DNA of 64,000 nucleotides from Bos javanicus (taxonomy: Eukaryota; Chordata; Mammalia; Artiodactyla; Bovidae): positions 50,116,983 to 50,180,982 of the forward strand of contig NC_083890.1 in the NCBI RefSeq assembly GCF_032452875.1. The letters are read 5' to 3'. Position numbers and translations under genes: made by a program. Shown here one piece after another: positions 10,529-21,689 of this stretch. Position 1 is the first letter of the stretch; every line of letters begins with the position of its first letter. Under the pieces are notes generated by a model. The model did no database searches, was not told the origin of the DNA, and saw only the letters and a list, made by a program, of their open reading frames with translations.

Positions 10529-10872
10529 CCCCGCTGTGGACTGAATGTTTGTGCCCCGTGATTCAGATGTTGAAGCCTAATACCTAATGTGACGGATTTA
10601 GGAGATGGGGTCTGCGGGAGGCGATAGGCCATGAGGACGAAGCCCCTATGAATGGGATTTTTATCTTTATAAGAGACCCTGGGACCTCTCTCCCTCCGTC
10701 CACCAGGCATGGACTCAGCGAGAGGAAAGAGGGTTCTCAACAGACACTGAGGCTGTAGGTGCCTTGAGCTTGGACTTCCAGCTCCAGAACTGTGAGAAAC
10801 AAAATTCTGTTGTTTACAAGCCTCCCAGTCTGTGGCGTTCTCTTTTAGCAACTGGAATGGGCTAAGATACTT
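10529..10872 (+). mobile_element. MaLR (MLT1-like) LTR
   Basis: In order: 'tgtggactgaatgtttgtgc', 'gatgttgaagcctaatac', 'tttataagagaccctggg' and 'ctccagaactgtgagaaac', ending near 'atgggctaagata'. This is the layout of an ERVL-MaLR solo LTR. It is ancient and has no coding part. Confidence 0.75.
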
Positions 10873-10939
10873 CCTTTTACTTAGGGTTTTGTTAGAATTT
10901 TTACTCCCTTTCATGCTTCATCTCTTGTTCTTTAATCTG

Positions 10940-11157
10940 TTGTTGTCATTTAGTCACTAAGTCACATCTGCCCTTTTGCAGCCCATGGACTGCAGTCTGC
11001 CAGGCTCCTCTGTCCATGGGACTCTCCAGGCAGGAATACTGGAGGGGCTGCCATATCTTCCTCCAGGGGACCTCCCCGACCAGGGATCAAGCCTACGTCT
11101 CCTGTGTGTGCAGCACTGACAGGTGGATTCTTTACCACTAAGGGACCAGGGAGGCCC
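10940..11157 (-). mobile_element. Bov-tA SINE
   Basis: It runs from 'tcatttagtcactaagtcac' at the left to 'agggaccagggaggccc' at the right. The copy is noisy, and its tRNA-like part carries a small insertion near 11103-11115. Confidence 0.88.
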
Positions 11158-12958
11158 ATTTTAAAATTTACTTTCTATTAATATGTTTTATTGTAAAGTG
11201 CCTCACATCTGTTTTTGGCATAAAAACAAACTAACGGAAGAATGTGTGTAATTGTCCACTGAAAGTTTTCAACCGATTTTCTTTAATCTTCCCTTTATTA
11301 TTTCTTTCATGAATTTGCCTACCTTTGCCATTTTTGGTTAATTGTTTGAAAAAGTAAACAATTACATTTGTTTGTTTAAAAGAAAAAACATGTAAATGTT
11401 CTAAAAGGAGACTGACTCACTTTCAAATGTCATGAGGTGCCATAATTGTGAAGAGAAGCTCTTGCAGGTGAAGGAGTCCAGCCCAGAGGTTGGAGAAGCC
11501 CAGAGGCTGGAGAAGCCGTGAGGAGTTCAGAGGACAGTGCTGGAATCAGTGCAGTCGTGGGGTTGCCAGCGTGGAGTGGGCCCCTCTAATTGCACAGGCC
11601 CTGCCCCGCCGCGGATGTGGGTGCGGGTGGGCCCCTCTAATCACACAGGCCCCCCACCCCGCCGCGGATGTGGGTGCCTGCGCGCGTCTGGTTGCAGCGG
11701 CCACATGCAGCAACTATTTCGTGTTTGTCAACAATATGGTAGAACTTTTGTGAAGACGAACTTGGCCTGGTTCCTAAACATGGCATTTACAATCAGCGTC
11801 CCTTGCTGCAAAGCAGCTTTCATCCAATAATAAGAGGCTATTTCAAAGGTCACTGTGAGATTGCAAAGTAAGGAGTCCAGACACACGTTGTTCTCTGTGG
11901 AATGTGACTGGTCGGGGCTCGGGGGAAATGACATTGGCTCTAATCCAGAGCTAGATCTAGATTCAGACGATCACATGCGTGTGACCACTTGCAGGCATTT
12001 GTCTGGTCTTATCTTCTCCACCAAGAAAAGGAACATTGTTTTTCCCCCACTTAGTGTGAAAACTACTCCAATGCCACCAGACTGTTAAATTAATTGGATG
12101 ATAGAATGGTTTTTAAATTAAATTTTGAGTAAAGCTGATAAACTTCTATATTATTTCCTTGGCTGCTAATCAGCATAAGTGATTTCCAACTAAGTTTAGC
12201 CAACTTTTTTCATTCCAGAGGTGAATATAACCCAACTATCTAATTTGGGCAACCCCTCCTTGTTTTCTAAGGAATCAGTTGTTTCAACTTAAACTTTCCA
12301 AGCCTCTGCTCTGTGTACCCTTTTGCCCTAGATACTGTTACTGTTCTTTAGGGATTCACCACTGAAGTGAAACAATACATTATAGATACTACGCAAAAAT
12401 GACAGGGGTTAGCAGTAGGAAGCAGTGCTTCCTACCAGTTAACTGTGACGCTAGAGATGGAAACACAAGTTAGCAGAAAGCTAGAGGCAGGCACAGCCAT
12501 GCGGGTTGGTGAGATCAGGGAAGGGTCCCCAGAGTGGTGTGAGTGGGTCTTTGCTAAAGCGAATCTTCGGATGCTCCTGGGTAGAAACTCTCCCCTCCAG
12601 TTGCCATGGTCTATGCACCCACAGAAATGTCTCTCCCCTTTTCATCACCACCTTTGCCAATGCCATCTCTCCTAGAATGTCCAACCTCTGTCTTTGCTTA
12701 GCATAATTCTCCCAAAGTTTCCAAACCCAGGTTGTGGGGCTCCTGAAATAGGTGGCTTAGAATGTGAACTTTCTGTTGATGGGAGTCACTCCCCACTTTT
12801 GAGCAGGGCTGTAAAATGATCCGTGTGAACAAAGGCCGAATTTAGAAGAGAATCATTTCTAAACATTCAGCTCAATGGGCTCATGCCTTCTGTTTATTAA
12901 AACAATCTATTGATTGAGCAGCCCTTATGTGAGAAGGGGGCAAAACACAGGGCAACTT
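11158..12958. other. Unclassified region with a 51-bp tandem duplication
   Basis: An AT-rich left part (11160-11400) is followed by mixed sequence. A GC-rich unit beginning GTGGGCCCCTCTAAT occurs at 11576-11626 and again at 11627-11679. Nothing else was recognised across 1.8 kb. Confidence 0.45.
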
Positions 12959-13182
12959 TAGAATGGCAAGGAGAGATATGAAAGTCTTCGAAAGTGAACA
13001 ATGCAAAGAAATAGAGGGAAACAATAGAATGGAAAAGACTAGGGATCTCTTCAAGAAAATTAGAGGTGCCAAGGAAACACTTCATGCAAAGATGGGCACA
13101 ATAAAGGACAGAAATGGTATGGACCTAACAGAAGCAGAAAATATTAAAAAGAGGTGGCAAGGATACACAGAAGACTATGCAA
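12959..13182 (+). mobile_element. BovB LINE internal fragment
   Basis: It corresponds to the linker between the endonuclease and reverse-transcriptase domains ('CKEIEGNNRMEKTRDLFKK', then 'GTIKDRNGMDLTEAENIKK'). It is an isolated internal piece with no BovB 3' end, so it may be a deletion remnant. It aligns with about 24710-24915 of the long copy. Confidence 0.88.
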
Positions 13183-13650
13183 GGTATCAATGCCAAACAA
13201 ATGGCTTCAGGGAAGGCACGCCACTGAACCCCTGCCAAGAAGCACTGTCATCCGGGTAACTTGTTTAATTTTTCCCTGGGTGTGTGACGACTTCCCACCT
13301 TCCCGGGTGTGACCAGGTTAGGCAATCCTTCCAGTTCCCATTCCTCTCTGGAGGAGATGCAGCTAGTTTGGCCAAGGCTGGGGAGGGACAGAGGGCTGTG
13401 GTGACATCTTGAAGGATCCTGAAAACATGGATTTTCTTGCCACGGTCGTGGTCTTGGCTGAACAGAAGCTGTTGATCAACCTATTGTTGTACATGTTTAC
13501 TATACTTTTATTTGGTGGGAGGGACCAAGGTTCAGAGGTTATTTTAGCTTTATTTTGATGATTAATGTGTAAAATTTATGTTCATATTTTAATAACAAAT
13601 GACTCTACATACTTATGTCAGTTGTATTATTGAGCATGAAAATGAATGAA
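13183..13650. other. Unclassified region
   Basis: No family or gene signal recognised. Confidence 0.35.
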
Positions 13651-13654
13651 AAGT

Positions 13655-13985
13655 ATTAATTAGTTTAACAGTATTTATTGCATGTCAGTTATGAACAGAA
13701 ACACAGTCCTAGGCACAGTGTCATAGGGATTCATAGTCCGGTCCGGGAGACAGTTAAGTAAAAAGATAAACTGTAATACCGTGTGCTAAGCGCAGTGGCA
13801 GGGCAACTGTGTGGCCCCCGTGGGGGCGCAGTGAGAAGAACCTTAAGCTGAAACTGAGACTCGAAGGTTAGTAAGAGTTAGTGAAAAAGGTGTGTGGAGG
13901 AGTGCAGGGGAAGCTGGCAGGTGTTATTCCACTGAGTGCAAGCATGTGCCAGAGCTCACAAGTTAGAAAAGGCATGCAGTGTTCA
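13655..13985 (-). repeat. L2 LINE fragment
   Basis: 'acagtatttattgcatgtcag', 'cctaggcacagtgtcatag' and 'aaagcgcagtggcaggg'-like text follow the reverse complement of the L2 3' end. It is strongly diverged. Confidence 0.55.
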
Positions 13986-14149
13986 GTGAACTTTAAGATG
14001 TTCAGCAGAGCTATCTGAGGACGCAGTTTAGGATTCAGTGGCATTTGTAGATGACAAGTTCATTCCTCGGACGATTAACTAAGGACAGTATGTAGAACAA
14101 GGAGAGAACAGGACCTGAGAGAAACACAAGCAAGAGGCAAGTGAAAGAA

Positions 14150-14232
14150 GAAGAGCCCAGACGTATGCAATTTGGTAAGAGAAAACATTAGTAAAAAGAC
14201 AAGCCCTAGCTGGCAGAAAATACGTACATTAC
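14150..14232 (+). mobile_element. L1 sense, first piece
   Basis: A-rich L1-like text ('ctggcagaaaatacgtac') on the left of a Bov-tA insertion. It probably belongs to the same L1 as 14403-14578 and 15579-15895. Confidence 0.45.
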
Positions 14233-14402
14233 CAATATGTCCAACTCTGTACGTTCCCACGGACTGTACCCGCCAGGCTCCTCTGTCCATGGCATTCTCT
14301 AGGCACAAATACTGGGTAGCCATTCCCTTCTCCAAGGGATCTTCCCGACCCAGGGACCAAACCATACTGCAGGCAAATTCTTTACTGTCTGAGCCACTAG
14401 GT
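14233..14402 (-). mobile_element. Bov-tA SINE, diverged
   Basis: The plus strand shows 'aatatgtccaactctgtacg' to 'gtctgagccactagg'. The Bov-A part is abnormal at the left and several internal deletions are present, so it is older or more decayed than its neighbours. Confidence 0.8.
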
Positions 14403-14578
14403 CTGGTGCTAATATGTGAAGAACTTCGACAAATCAATACAGTAAAAGTTAATACCTGCCCCCCAATGGATACACGGACAAAAGAAGGGAAAAGGCATTT
14501 CATAAACAAACAAAAAGGTCCTCAACCCCGTTGGTGATCTGAGAAATGCTAAATAGAGCCACAAAAGATATCATTTCT
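14403..14578 (+). mobile_element. L1 sense, second piece
   Basis: 'acaaatcaatacagtaaaag', 'atggatacacggacaaaag' and 'gagccacaaaagatatcatt' follow the L1 ORF2 3' region. The piece is cut at 14578 by the solo LTR and continues at 15579. Confidence 0.75.
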
Positions 14579-15578
14579 TGACGGGAGCCGGCGGTGAGGA
14601 GCTCCACTCGTGGCAAAGGTCTTGAGGAAGGAGGCTCGGCATACGCAAAGGTGGGATCGAGCCTCAGGAGTCCCCCTGGAAATTCTCGAGCATCTACCCC
14701 CAAAACCAGAGTCTGCCTACTTTCCGCTTTGTGCTCTCACCTACACCTCTGACTTTACGGGGGGCTGTCCCCCACTACCTCTCTCTGAAAAAAGAGTTAA
14801 CTTACAGCTCCAGTTAATAAAGTTCCTGGGTGTGATAGCGTTTCAACCTACAAACTCCTTTGGAAGTCCTCTAGCCTGCCTGAATAGGTTTTTCCGGCCA
14901 CACGTGATTGTCAGAGCCTCCCAACTGTGAGAGGCATGAGATGTTCTAAACTGTCTAAATACAGATTCCTTTGAGCAGTTAAAAGATTGATTAGAAATTG
15001 TATTGGTGAAGGGTTTTTCACTTGTTGGGCCAATGTTTGCTGCTAAGTCTCCATATCCCTTACCTGCTGTGTCCCTGGCAGTGTATTGATTAATATGATT
15101 GGTGTAAGTAGTAGCTTTAATGTTTGTAACCTTGGACCCTTGAATTAATTCTTTTTCTTGTTATAGCCCACCACACCTTTGCCTTATAGGAATGCAACTT
15201 TATCTAATGCTTTTGGAGGGCGGCGCCTGACTAATCACCTTTAGAGAAAAATAAGTTTTCTGAAGAAAGGGTCTTAAAATGTTAACAGGCCTCCGGGCCA
15301 GAAGATGATGCAAATCACCTAAACTTTTGCATATGGTAAGTTTGGAGGAAGAAAGCCTGGCTTACTGCATGACTCTACCCCTTCCCCCATGTCGTTCTTT
15401 CTCTCACCTTCTGGCTGAATTATTCAGCCTCTTTTCTCCACTGAATTTCCTCACTGAGCTATCCTTATTTAACCACTGTTTACATCTTTAATTAACATTT
15501 AAGTAAGCTGTTGTTTCCTGATCGCCGAAGCCATCTCCCCTTCGAAACCCCTGGATCCACCGGGGCTGGACCCCGGCA
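14579..15578. mobile_element. Solo LTR of an endogenous retrovirus (1,000 bp)
   Basis: The element begins TG ('tgacgggagccggcggtgag') and ends CA ('ggggctggaccccggca'). It is flanked by perfect 6-bp direct repeats ATTTCT at 14573-14578 and 15579-15584. The L1 on each side is collinear, so the insertion boundaries are exact. No gag, pol or env sequence is present, as expected for a solo LTR left after recombination between two LTRs. The 'accccggca' end reads like a U5 end and suggests plus orientation, and AATAAA occurs near 14817, but U3/R/U5 limits were not settled. A 6-bp TSD is typical of class II (beta-like) elements. The class is inference only. Confidence 0.85.
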
Positions 15579-15895
15579 ATTTCTCATCCATGAAACTAGG
15601 AAGTTTAGAGACGATATCAAATATTGAAAAGAATGGGGACAAGAAGAACTCTATATCCTGATATGGGAACATAAATTAGTGTAACCTTTGGGAAAAAATA
15701 TTGGCATTAGCTTAGTAAATGTGAAGTTGTCTTATATCTTCAAGGGTGCCAGAAGGTGTGGGGCAGTATAGTTTATAATAACAAAAACTGGAATTAAAAT
15801 ATCTATCAGTAGTAGAATAGAAAAAGTTATTTGTGTCTATTTATGCAATGGAATACTATAGAGCAGTGAGGATGAGCAAACAGCAACGCTATGTA
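15579..15895 (+). mobile_element. L1 sense, third piece
   Basis: L1 text resumes after the LTR ('aacataaattagtgtaacc', 'gcaatggaatactatagagc') and is broken again at 15896 by a MaLR LTR. Confidence 0.75.
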
Positions 15896-16277
15896 TGTTA
15901 TGGTTTGAATTGTGCTCCATCAAATTTATATGTTCAAGTTGTAACACCCCGTGTCTCAAAGTGTGACAGTATTTGGATATAGTCTTTAAAGAGGAAATTA
16001 AGCTAACATGAGATCATTAGGGTGGGTCTTACTCCAGTGTGACCCATGCCCTGGTAAGAAGAGGAAATCAGGACAGAAACACACGAAGAAGGACGACCAC
16101 GTGAAGACACGGAGAAGCAACCATCGACAAGCCAGGAAGAGAGGCCGCAGAGGAGACCGGCCCCACCGGCACCTGGATCTCAGACTTTCAGCCTCCAAAA
16201 CTCTGAGAAAGCAAATTCGGCTGTGCAGGTCACCCAGTCGATGGCACTTTCATATGGCAGCCGTAGTTACTAATACA
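15896..16277 (+). mobile_element. MaLR (MLT1-like) solo LTR inside L1
   Basis: It starts TGTTATGGTTTGAATTGTGC and ends 'agttactaataca'. Between lie 'gagatcattagggtgggtc', 'ccctggtaagaagaggaaatc' and 'cagcctccaaaactctgag', the MLT1 order. L1 sequence is collinear across it, with 'atgta' on the left and 'atgcc' on the right as a possible eroded TSD. Confidence 0.78.
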
Positions 16278-16380
16278 ATGCCAATATGAATGGGTCTCAA
16301 AAACAGAAGGCTGGATAAAATTGCAAACCACAGAACACTAACAGTGTGATTCCATTTAGGTAAAAATTAAAAAAAAAAAA
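16278..16380 (+). mobile_element. L1 sense, fourth piece
   Basis: 'aatgggtctcaaaaacag' and 'agtgtgattccatttaggt' continue the L1 3' UTR and end in an A-run at 16370-16382. Confidence 0.65.
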
Positions 16381-16439
16381 AAGACATACGTATTTTAGGA
16401 ACACAGGCACATTCAGACACAGACAAGCCAAATTCTTAC

Positions 16440-16757
16440 ATTCTGACACTCCTTTGAAATACGGAGCTTAATTTCCCTCTGCCTGAATATAGGCTGGACT
16501 CAATGGCTTACGTCTAATGAGCAGAATAAAGCCTCAGTGACAGTGTGTGACGCTGGATACTAGGTCATAGAAGACTGTGTGGCTTCCTTCATGCCCTTGC
16601 CTGCGTCACTTGCTCTGGGGAAGCCAGGTGTCCTGACGCTCAAGAAGCTCGTGTGGCAAGGACCGCTTGCCAAGAGCCATGCCAGTGTGCCATCTTGGTA
16701 ATGTACCTGCAGCCCCAGCCAGGCTTTCAGATGACTTGGCCCTGGCTGACGTCCGTT
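16440..16757 (+). mobile_element. MaLR-like LTR, left half
   Basis: 'ccctctgcctgaatataggc', 'taggtcatagaagactgtgtg' and 'gccatcttggtaatg' resemble an MLT1-type LTR. The right half follows an inserted CHR. Confidence 0.6.
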
Positions 16758-16762
16758 TCAAA

Positions 16763-16887
16763 GAGTTGTAAATTTTTGGCTGCACCGCCTGGCAGGTGGG
16801 ATCTTAGTTCCCTGACCGGGGATTGAACCTGCGCACCTTCATTCTAAGTGTGGAGTTTTACCCGTTGGCCCTCCAGGGACGGCCCCT
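16763..16887 (-). mobile_element. CHR-type SINE nested in an LTR
   Basis: The minus-strand copy reads 'ttttggctgcaccgcctgg' to 'gccctccagggacggccc' on the plus strand. It splits the MaLR-like LTR. Confidence 0.75.
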
Positions 16888-17056
16888 TCCCTGGCTGAAG
16901 TCTTGATGGCAACCTCATGAGAGAGCTGGACCCAGAACCACTAGTTAAGTTTGTCTAAATTCCTGACCACAAAACCTAAGAAATAATAAACGTGTGTTGT
17001 TTTCAGTTGCTAAGTTGGGGAATAATTTATTCCACAGCAGTAGATAACTAATACAA
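16888..17056 (+). mobile_element. MaLR-like LTR, right half
   Basis: It ends 'gttgctaagttggggaataa' then 'agtagataactaatacaa', the usual 3' end of this LTR group. Confidence 0.65.
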
Positions 17057-17470
17057 TGTACTATGGAGAAAAAGCAAGAGAATGATCAGTGTAAATTTCA
17101 GGATGATGGTAACCTCTTGGGTGGAGACAAGAAGAAATTAGTCAGGGGAGCACATATACCTTAAAGATGCTGCTGGTGGTTTGCCTATTTATTTTTAATT
17201 CGGTATCTAGCACCTGTATGCTAATTTTATTATTAAAAAAACTATAAATCTGTGTTATGTACACAAGTACACATTTTTGGTATTTAGGAACTATTTTATT
17301 AAAACAAACAAAAAAAAACCCCAAACAACTGTGACCAGATAAATAGAAAGAAATGCAAGTGTTACATTTCCTGGCAGCTGGGAAATGAATGGGACAGCAA
17401 GAACAGGTGCTTATATATACACACACACACACCTTACTTTTATATATCATGTATATTACATATTACATAA
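17057..17470. other. AT-rich sequence, partly L1-like
   Basis: The region may contain L1 3' UTR remnants, and it has a short (AC)n/(TA)n patch at 17411-17475. No gene signal was seen. Confidence 0.4.
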
Positions 17471-17485
17471 TTATATATGTATAAT

Positions 17486-17578
17486 TATGACTGATTTGTT
17501 GTATGGCAGAAACCAACACAAAATCGTAAAGCAATTTTCTACCAATTAAACAATAGATAAAATTTTAAAAAGACGAAA
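17486..17578 (+). mobile_element. Ruminant L1 3' end
   Basis: 'gactgatttgttgtatggcag', 'aaccaacacaaaatcgtaaag' and 'accaattaaacaatagat' mark a roughly 90-bp 5'-truncated ruminant L1 tail. Confidence 0.75.
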
Positions 17579-18100
17579 AGCTAGGACTGACCGGAGAAAG
17601 CCAGAGGGTGGCCGGCTGCACTGAGATGGGAGGGCGCGGACGTGGACGACCTGCCTCCGCCGGCGGGCCTCCCTCGCAGCCGGCTCCGCGCCCGCGTTAG
17701 GCGCGCCGACACCGCGTCAGCACCCCAAGGAGCAGCGTCTCGTCGCCGTCACACCCCAGCTCTGTCAGATCTTCATGAAGGGACCGCGGTCTGCCCCTGC
17801 TCCACTCCCCGCTGGGTGGATAGCTCCCTTTCTTGTGCCTTTACCAAAATAACAGGACCAACTGTCGGCGCTTTCAGCCCTCGCCGGGTGCCGGAAGCCC
17901 TGCGTTCATGGTTCTGCCGCGCAACGCCGTTTCATCTTTACCACCGTCCTGTGCAGTGAGCACGCTTATTACCCCTGTGTTACCAAAGAGCTTGCACAGT
18001 GGTCACAGTGGCGCCTGGAGCCGTCTCACAGGGCACCACCACTCCACACTGCTTCCTGAGCGTGGGGTCTGCACCGAGGCCCCAGCCCAGCTAGCCCTTG
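17579..18100. other. Unclassified, CpG-dense at the left
   Basis: At 17630-17760 CpG is far denser than in the surroundings (about 20 CpGs in 130 bp by eye). No exon or transcript signature was recognised. Confidence 0.45.
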
Positions 18101-18104
18101 GCGG

Positions 18105-18440
18105 TGTGGAAGCCCCACCCTCCGCTGTGCTGATGTTTGAAGGGGAAGCCCTTGGGAGGTGACTAGGATCTGATGAGGTCGCGAGGCAGAGCCCTCGGAA
18201 GGGGATTTATGCCGGACAGACATCACCAGAGAGGGTATGTCCCCTCTGTGCTCTGGGCCGCTTGAGGGATGACCGGAAGACAGCCATCTGCGCCTGAAAC
18301 GGGGTTCTCCCTGCGGCCTGACGGCACTGGCACCCTGACCTCGGACTCCTAGCCCCCAGGACTCTGAGACATCTCTGCTTCTATGAGCCCCTCTCCTGTC
18401 TCCACTGTGCAGGGTCCTTTGTTACAGCAGCTGAAAGGAT
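18105..18440 (+). mobile_element. MaLR (MLT1-like) LTR
   Basis: 'gatgtttgaaggggaagccc', 'ttgggaggtgactagg', 'accctgacctcggactcc' and 'tttgttacagcagctgaaagg' occur in MLT1 order. It is diverged and GC-rich. Confidence 0.65.
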
Positions 18441-18490
18441 GGAGCCTGCCCCCACCACCGGGGATCCCTTTCCAGTTTATGCTCATCTGC

Positions 18491-18573
18491 TCTTTTTTTT
18501 TTTTTTTAAACTTTACATAATTGTATTAGTTTTGCCAAATATCAAAATGAATCCACCACAGGTATACATGTGT
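18491..18573 (-). mobile_element. Ruminant L1 3' tail
   Basis: The poly-T run at 18491-18507 is followed by 'ttacataattgtattagttt' and 'aatgaatccaccacaggtat', the reverse complement of the ruminant L1 3' terminus. Only about 80 bp was copied. Confidence 0.8.
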
Positions 18574-21190
18574 TATGCTGCTCTCAATGGCAAGGCCAGT
18601 GCCTGCGTCTCTGTCACACACACGGTCATGGGGGCTGCCCGCAGCCTGCCAGAGTCTGCTCCTTCTGCTCACAGAGAAGTGTCTGGAAATTTGTGCTCTC
18701 CCAAGGGCGGCCTGTGGCCAATGGCACAGGAGTGCGTGGGTATAGACGGTCTAGGTCCCTAGCCCCAGACTGGGCGACCCCGAGGTGTGACCTGCAGTCT
18801 CTCCGGAGCTCCTCACGTGGGTTCAAGCAGAGGCACCCGCGGAGCGCGTGGGAGATGGCCATTTCAAAGATGAGCACAGCAGTGCCTCCACCCCGTGTTC
18901 TGCAGTGTGATCTTGTCTAACGCTCACTGCTGCTTAGACAAGTCCCTTCTCCGTGCATCTGGACTGGGCTGAGTGATAACTTGTGACCAACGGAATGCAG
19001 CTGAATCAGCAGAACTTTGCTGCTGACTTGGAACCGGGTCAGAACAAGTCTGGCAGCGTTTGCCGTGATCTCTTGCAACTCTTCTCCTCGACTTCGCCTT
19101 CTGGAAGGCTTGCTCCCGAAACCCAGCAGCCATGCAGTGAGAAGCCCAGAGCCACGTGTGGACCCCCTGGGCTGACACATCCCAGTTCAGCCACACTTGC
19201 AGCTCGGCAGCTTCTAGATGGACCCAGTCCCTGTTCACTGAGCCATCCAGCCTTCGAGTGTTGCCACCTGAGGCCCGAGACACGTGGGGCAGAAACCAGC
19301 TGCTGTCCCGTTTGGCGTGTCCACATTCCTGACCCGCGGAGTCTGTGGGCACGAGGGAGGAGCAGCTGATTTCCGCCACCGAGCTGGATGCCTGTCACTC
19401 AGCGACAGAAACCGGAACGCAGAGCGCTGCATTCTTGCTTGGCTTGGCCTCCTTCCATTCTCGTTCTCCCACCAACGTCTCTGGGGAACACAGCCCAGTA
19501 AACCCTGGTCACACACACAGCCTCAGGGGAGCCTGACTAAGGCACCCCCAGCCTCATCTAGCCTGGACGTTGGGTCTGAGAGGAGGGATCTCCAGGAGCT
19601 GGAAGAGAGTGCCTAGTCACACTTGTTGCTGCCTGTCATGTCATCCCCGAGCAAGTCTTCCCCTGGGAAACAAACCTGGGTGTGTCCTTGGCCCCAAGTC
19701 AGTAGGCTGGCGAGTGAGGTGACCTGATTATGGAGTCAAGGGAGAGAGGGAGCCAGGACCGAGGGGGCAGAGGACGGGGCAGGGACTGCGAGGAGCCGAG
19801 GTGGGCCTCTGGGAGGAGACGGTCCGTCCACGTGGGATTCACGGGAGGAGTTCTGCCACGAGGCCGGTGTCCAGGTGAGGACCAGGTGAGGCAGAAAGAG
19901 GTTCATAAACCAGAGAACAAAAAGGAACCGGCGACCACCACCAGGGGCCAGCTCAAGGTGGAGTCAGGAAGCTGGCAAAGCCGGTGAGAGCCCCTCAGAA
20001 GCCCCATGGGCTGAGGCGACCTCTCCTCTTCTTGGCTAAGTCTTCCAGCTGGTTCCTGAGGACGCAGCTCCGGGCACCGCCAGGCTGGTCTTCCCAGCAG
20101 AGATGCCCGGGGGCCCCAGCTGGGAGGGCGGACCTGGGCTGGCAGATGCCCCCGCCTGCTCATCTGTAGGCGCAGACACAGCCCAGGGCACTGGATCATG
20201 GAGTAAATACAGACAGGAAGCTGTGCCATGTGGGGTGGAGCTGGCAGGCAGGGCGCCGTGGCCCGCCTTGCAAAACGCCGGGGAAATTGGTGATGGGGCA
20301 AAGCTTGCTTATTTTTTTTCCAGGAAAGATGAACAAACGGAGACAGAGACCGAGAAGTCAGGGCAACGCAGTGGGGCCGGCGCTCTTGAGATGTCTTTCC
20401 GGCAGGGTTTTCATCTGGGAAACGTGCTGATTCACAGGCTGCCACGCGGCCTCCAGGGCTCCTCGCTCCGGTGCACTCGGACCTAGGGAGGCTGCCCTCC
20501 GGTCCCAGTGGGGGTGTGGCTGTGCCTGAGGGCTCCACCAGCTGTGCCAACTCTCCAGGGTCGAAGGGAGATGCAGGAAATAGGGATTTAATAGCCCACC
20601 GAAAAACAACAAATTGGGGTTTTAGGGGTCACATAGGCATAAAAATTCAGAAAGAAGCTACAGTAAAAATATAAATCTCCATGTGACTCTATCTCCTGGA
20701 CCCGTGGTCCACCTCAGCTTCTCATGCATCTTCAGATATTCTGTGCACTCAGAAGCATACAAGGACGGGAGGCCGTGCCCTGGCTCACACGTTCTCACAC
20801 GTTTGTGCACCACGTCCAGCGGTGTGCTGGGGCCAGCCCTGTCGGCTCACAGGAGACCACTGTTCCATTTTCAGGAATTTGGTGAGCTGGTTGTCAAACA
20901 CAGCCATTATCAAAAAGTAAATTGTGTGACCTTATTATTAAGGAAATCATATTAAAACAAATACTTACAACTCATGGCTTCCTAATTATTTTACTGCGTG
21001 TTACTGTTATCTGCCTTCCTGAGGTCATTGACCCCTGTTGTCTGTACAGTGGAGAGGCCACACATACTCTCCCAACTCTGCCTTTTGTGAGGATGCATTG
21101 CTGGCTCGGAACTGGTCATGGTGGGAATATTTACAGCCTGGGAATGAGCAGACACGGCAAATCAGAGTGTTATTTGTTGCTCTGCTGGAG
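18574..21190. other. Unclassified 2.6-kb region
   Basis: GC-rich, with many overlapping open frames on both strands, the longest 215 codons on the minus strand at 19903-20550. None shows a recognisable domain. I saw no repeat family and cannot exclude non-coding exons. Confidence 0.4.
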
Positions 21191-21194
21191 ATCT

Positions 21195-21422
21195 AGACCA
21201 GGTGTCTGCACACGCTCTCTCGAAGGGCCAGATAGTAAATATCCGAGCACTTGTGGCAACACAGCCTCTGTCGCAATAGTCAACTTTGTCGCTGGAGAAC
21301 ACAAACAGCCTTAGAGGTACGTGATGCAGAGGGGCTGTGCTCCAAACGGCATTTGCAGACAGACGCCTGCTGGATGTGGCTCAAGGGTTTGGCTGACTCC
21401 TGTTCTAGACTTGAGACAGCTG
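21195..21422 (+). mobile_element. hAT-like non-autonomous DNA transposon
   Basis: 'gggccagatagtaaatatcc', 'gcctctgtcgcaatagtcaac' and 'ctgtgctccaaacggcatt' follow the well-known 'gggccagatagtaaatatttt' element in order. Subfamily was not assigned. Confidence 0.6.
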
Positions 21423-21515
21423 TGGGGAAAATGGTAGAGATACACGTTCAGTGTAAGAGTGTTGGGTCTGACTCTGCTATGTTGTGAAGAACAGAAAGGT
21501 GAGGAAATATTCTTT

Positions 21516-21669
21516 TTTTAAAAAAATGTTCATTTGTTTATTTAATTTATTTGTCTGCCCTGGGTCTTAGCTGTGGCATATGGGATCTAGTTCCCTGGCC
21601 AGAGATGGAACTTGGGCCCCCTGTGTTGGGAGCGTGGAGTCTTAGCCACAGGACCACCAGGGAAGCCCC
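21516..21669 (-). mobile_element. CHR-type SINE with perfect TSD
   Basis: The minus-strand copy has its T-rich tail at the left and head at the right ('ggaccaccagggaagcccc'). The 14-bp TSD AGGAAATATTCTTT is identical at 21502-21515 and 21670-21683. Confidence 0.92.
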
Positions 21670-21689
21670 AGGAAATATTCTTTAGTTTT

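Noticed and set aside
10441..10914. 157-codon minus-strand open frame
   Set aside because: It is antisense to a MaLR LTR and has no recognisable domain.
19903..20550. 215-codon minus-strand open frame
   Set aside because: It lies in GC-rich DNA where chance frames are common. The Pro/Arg/Ser-rich product matches no family I recognise and overlaps other frames on the opposite strand.
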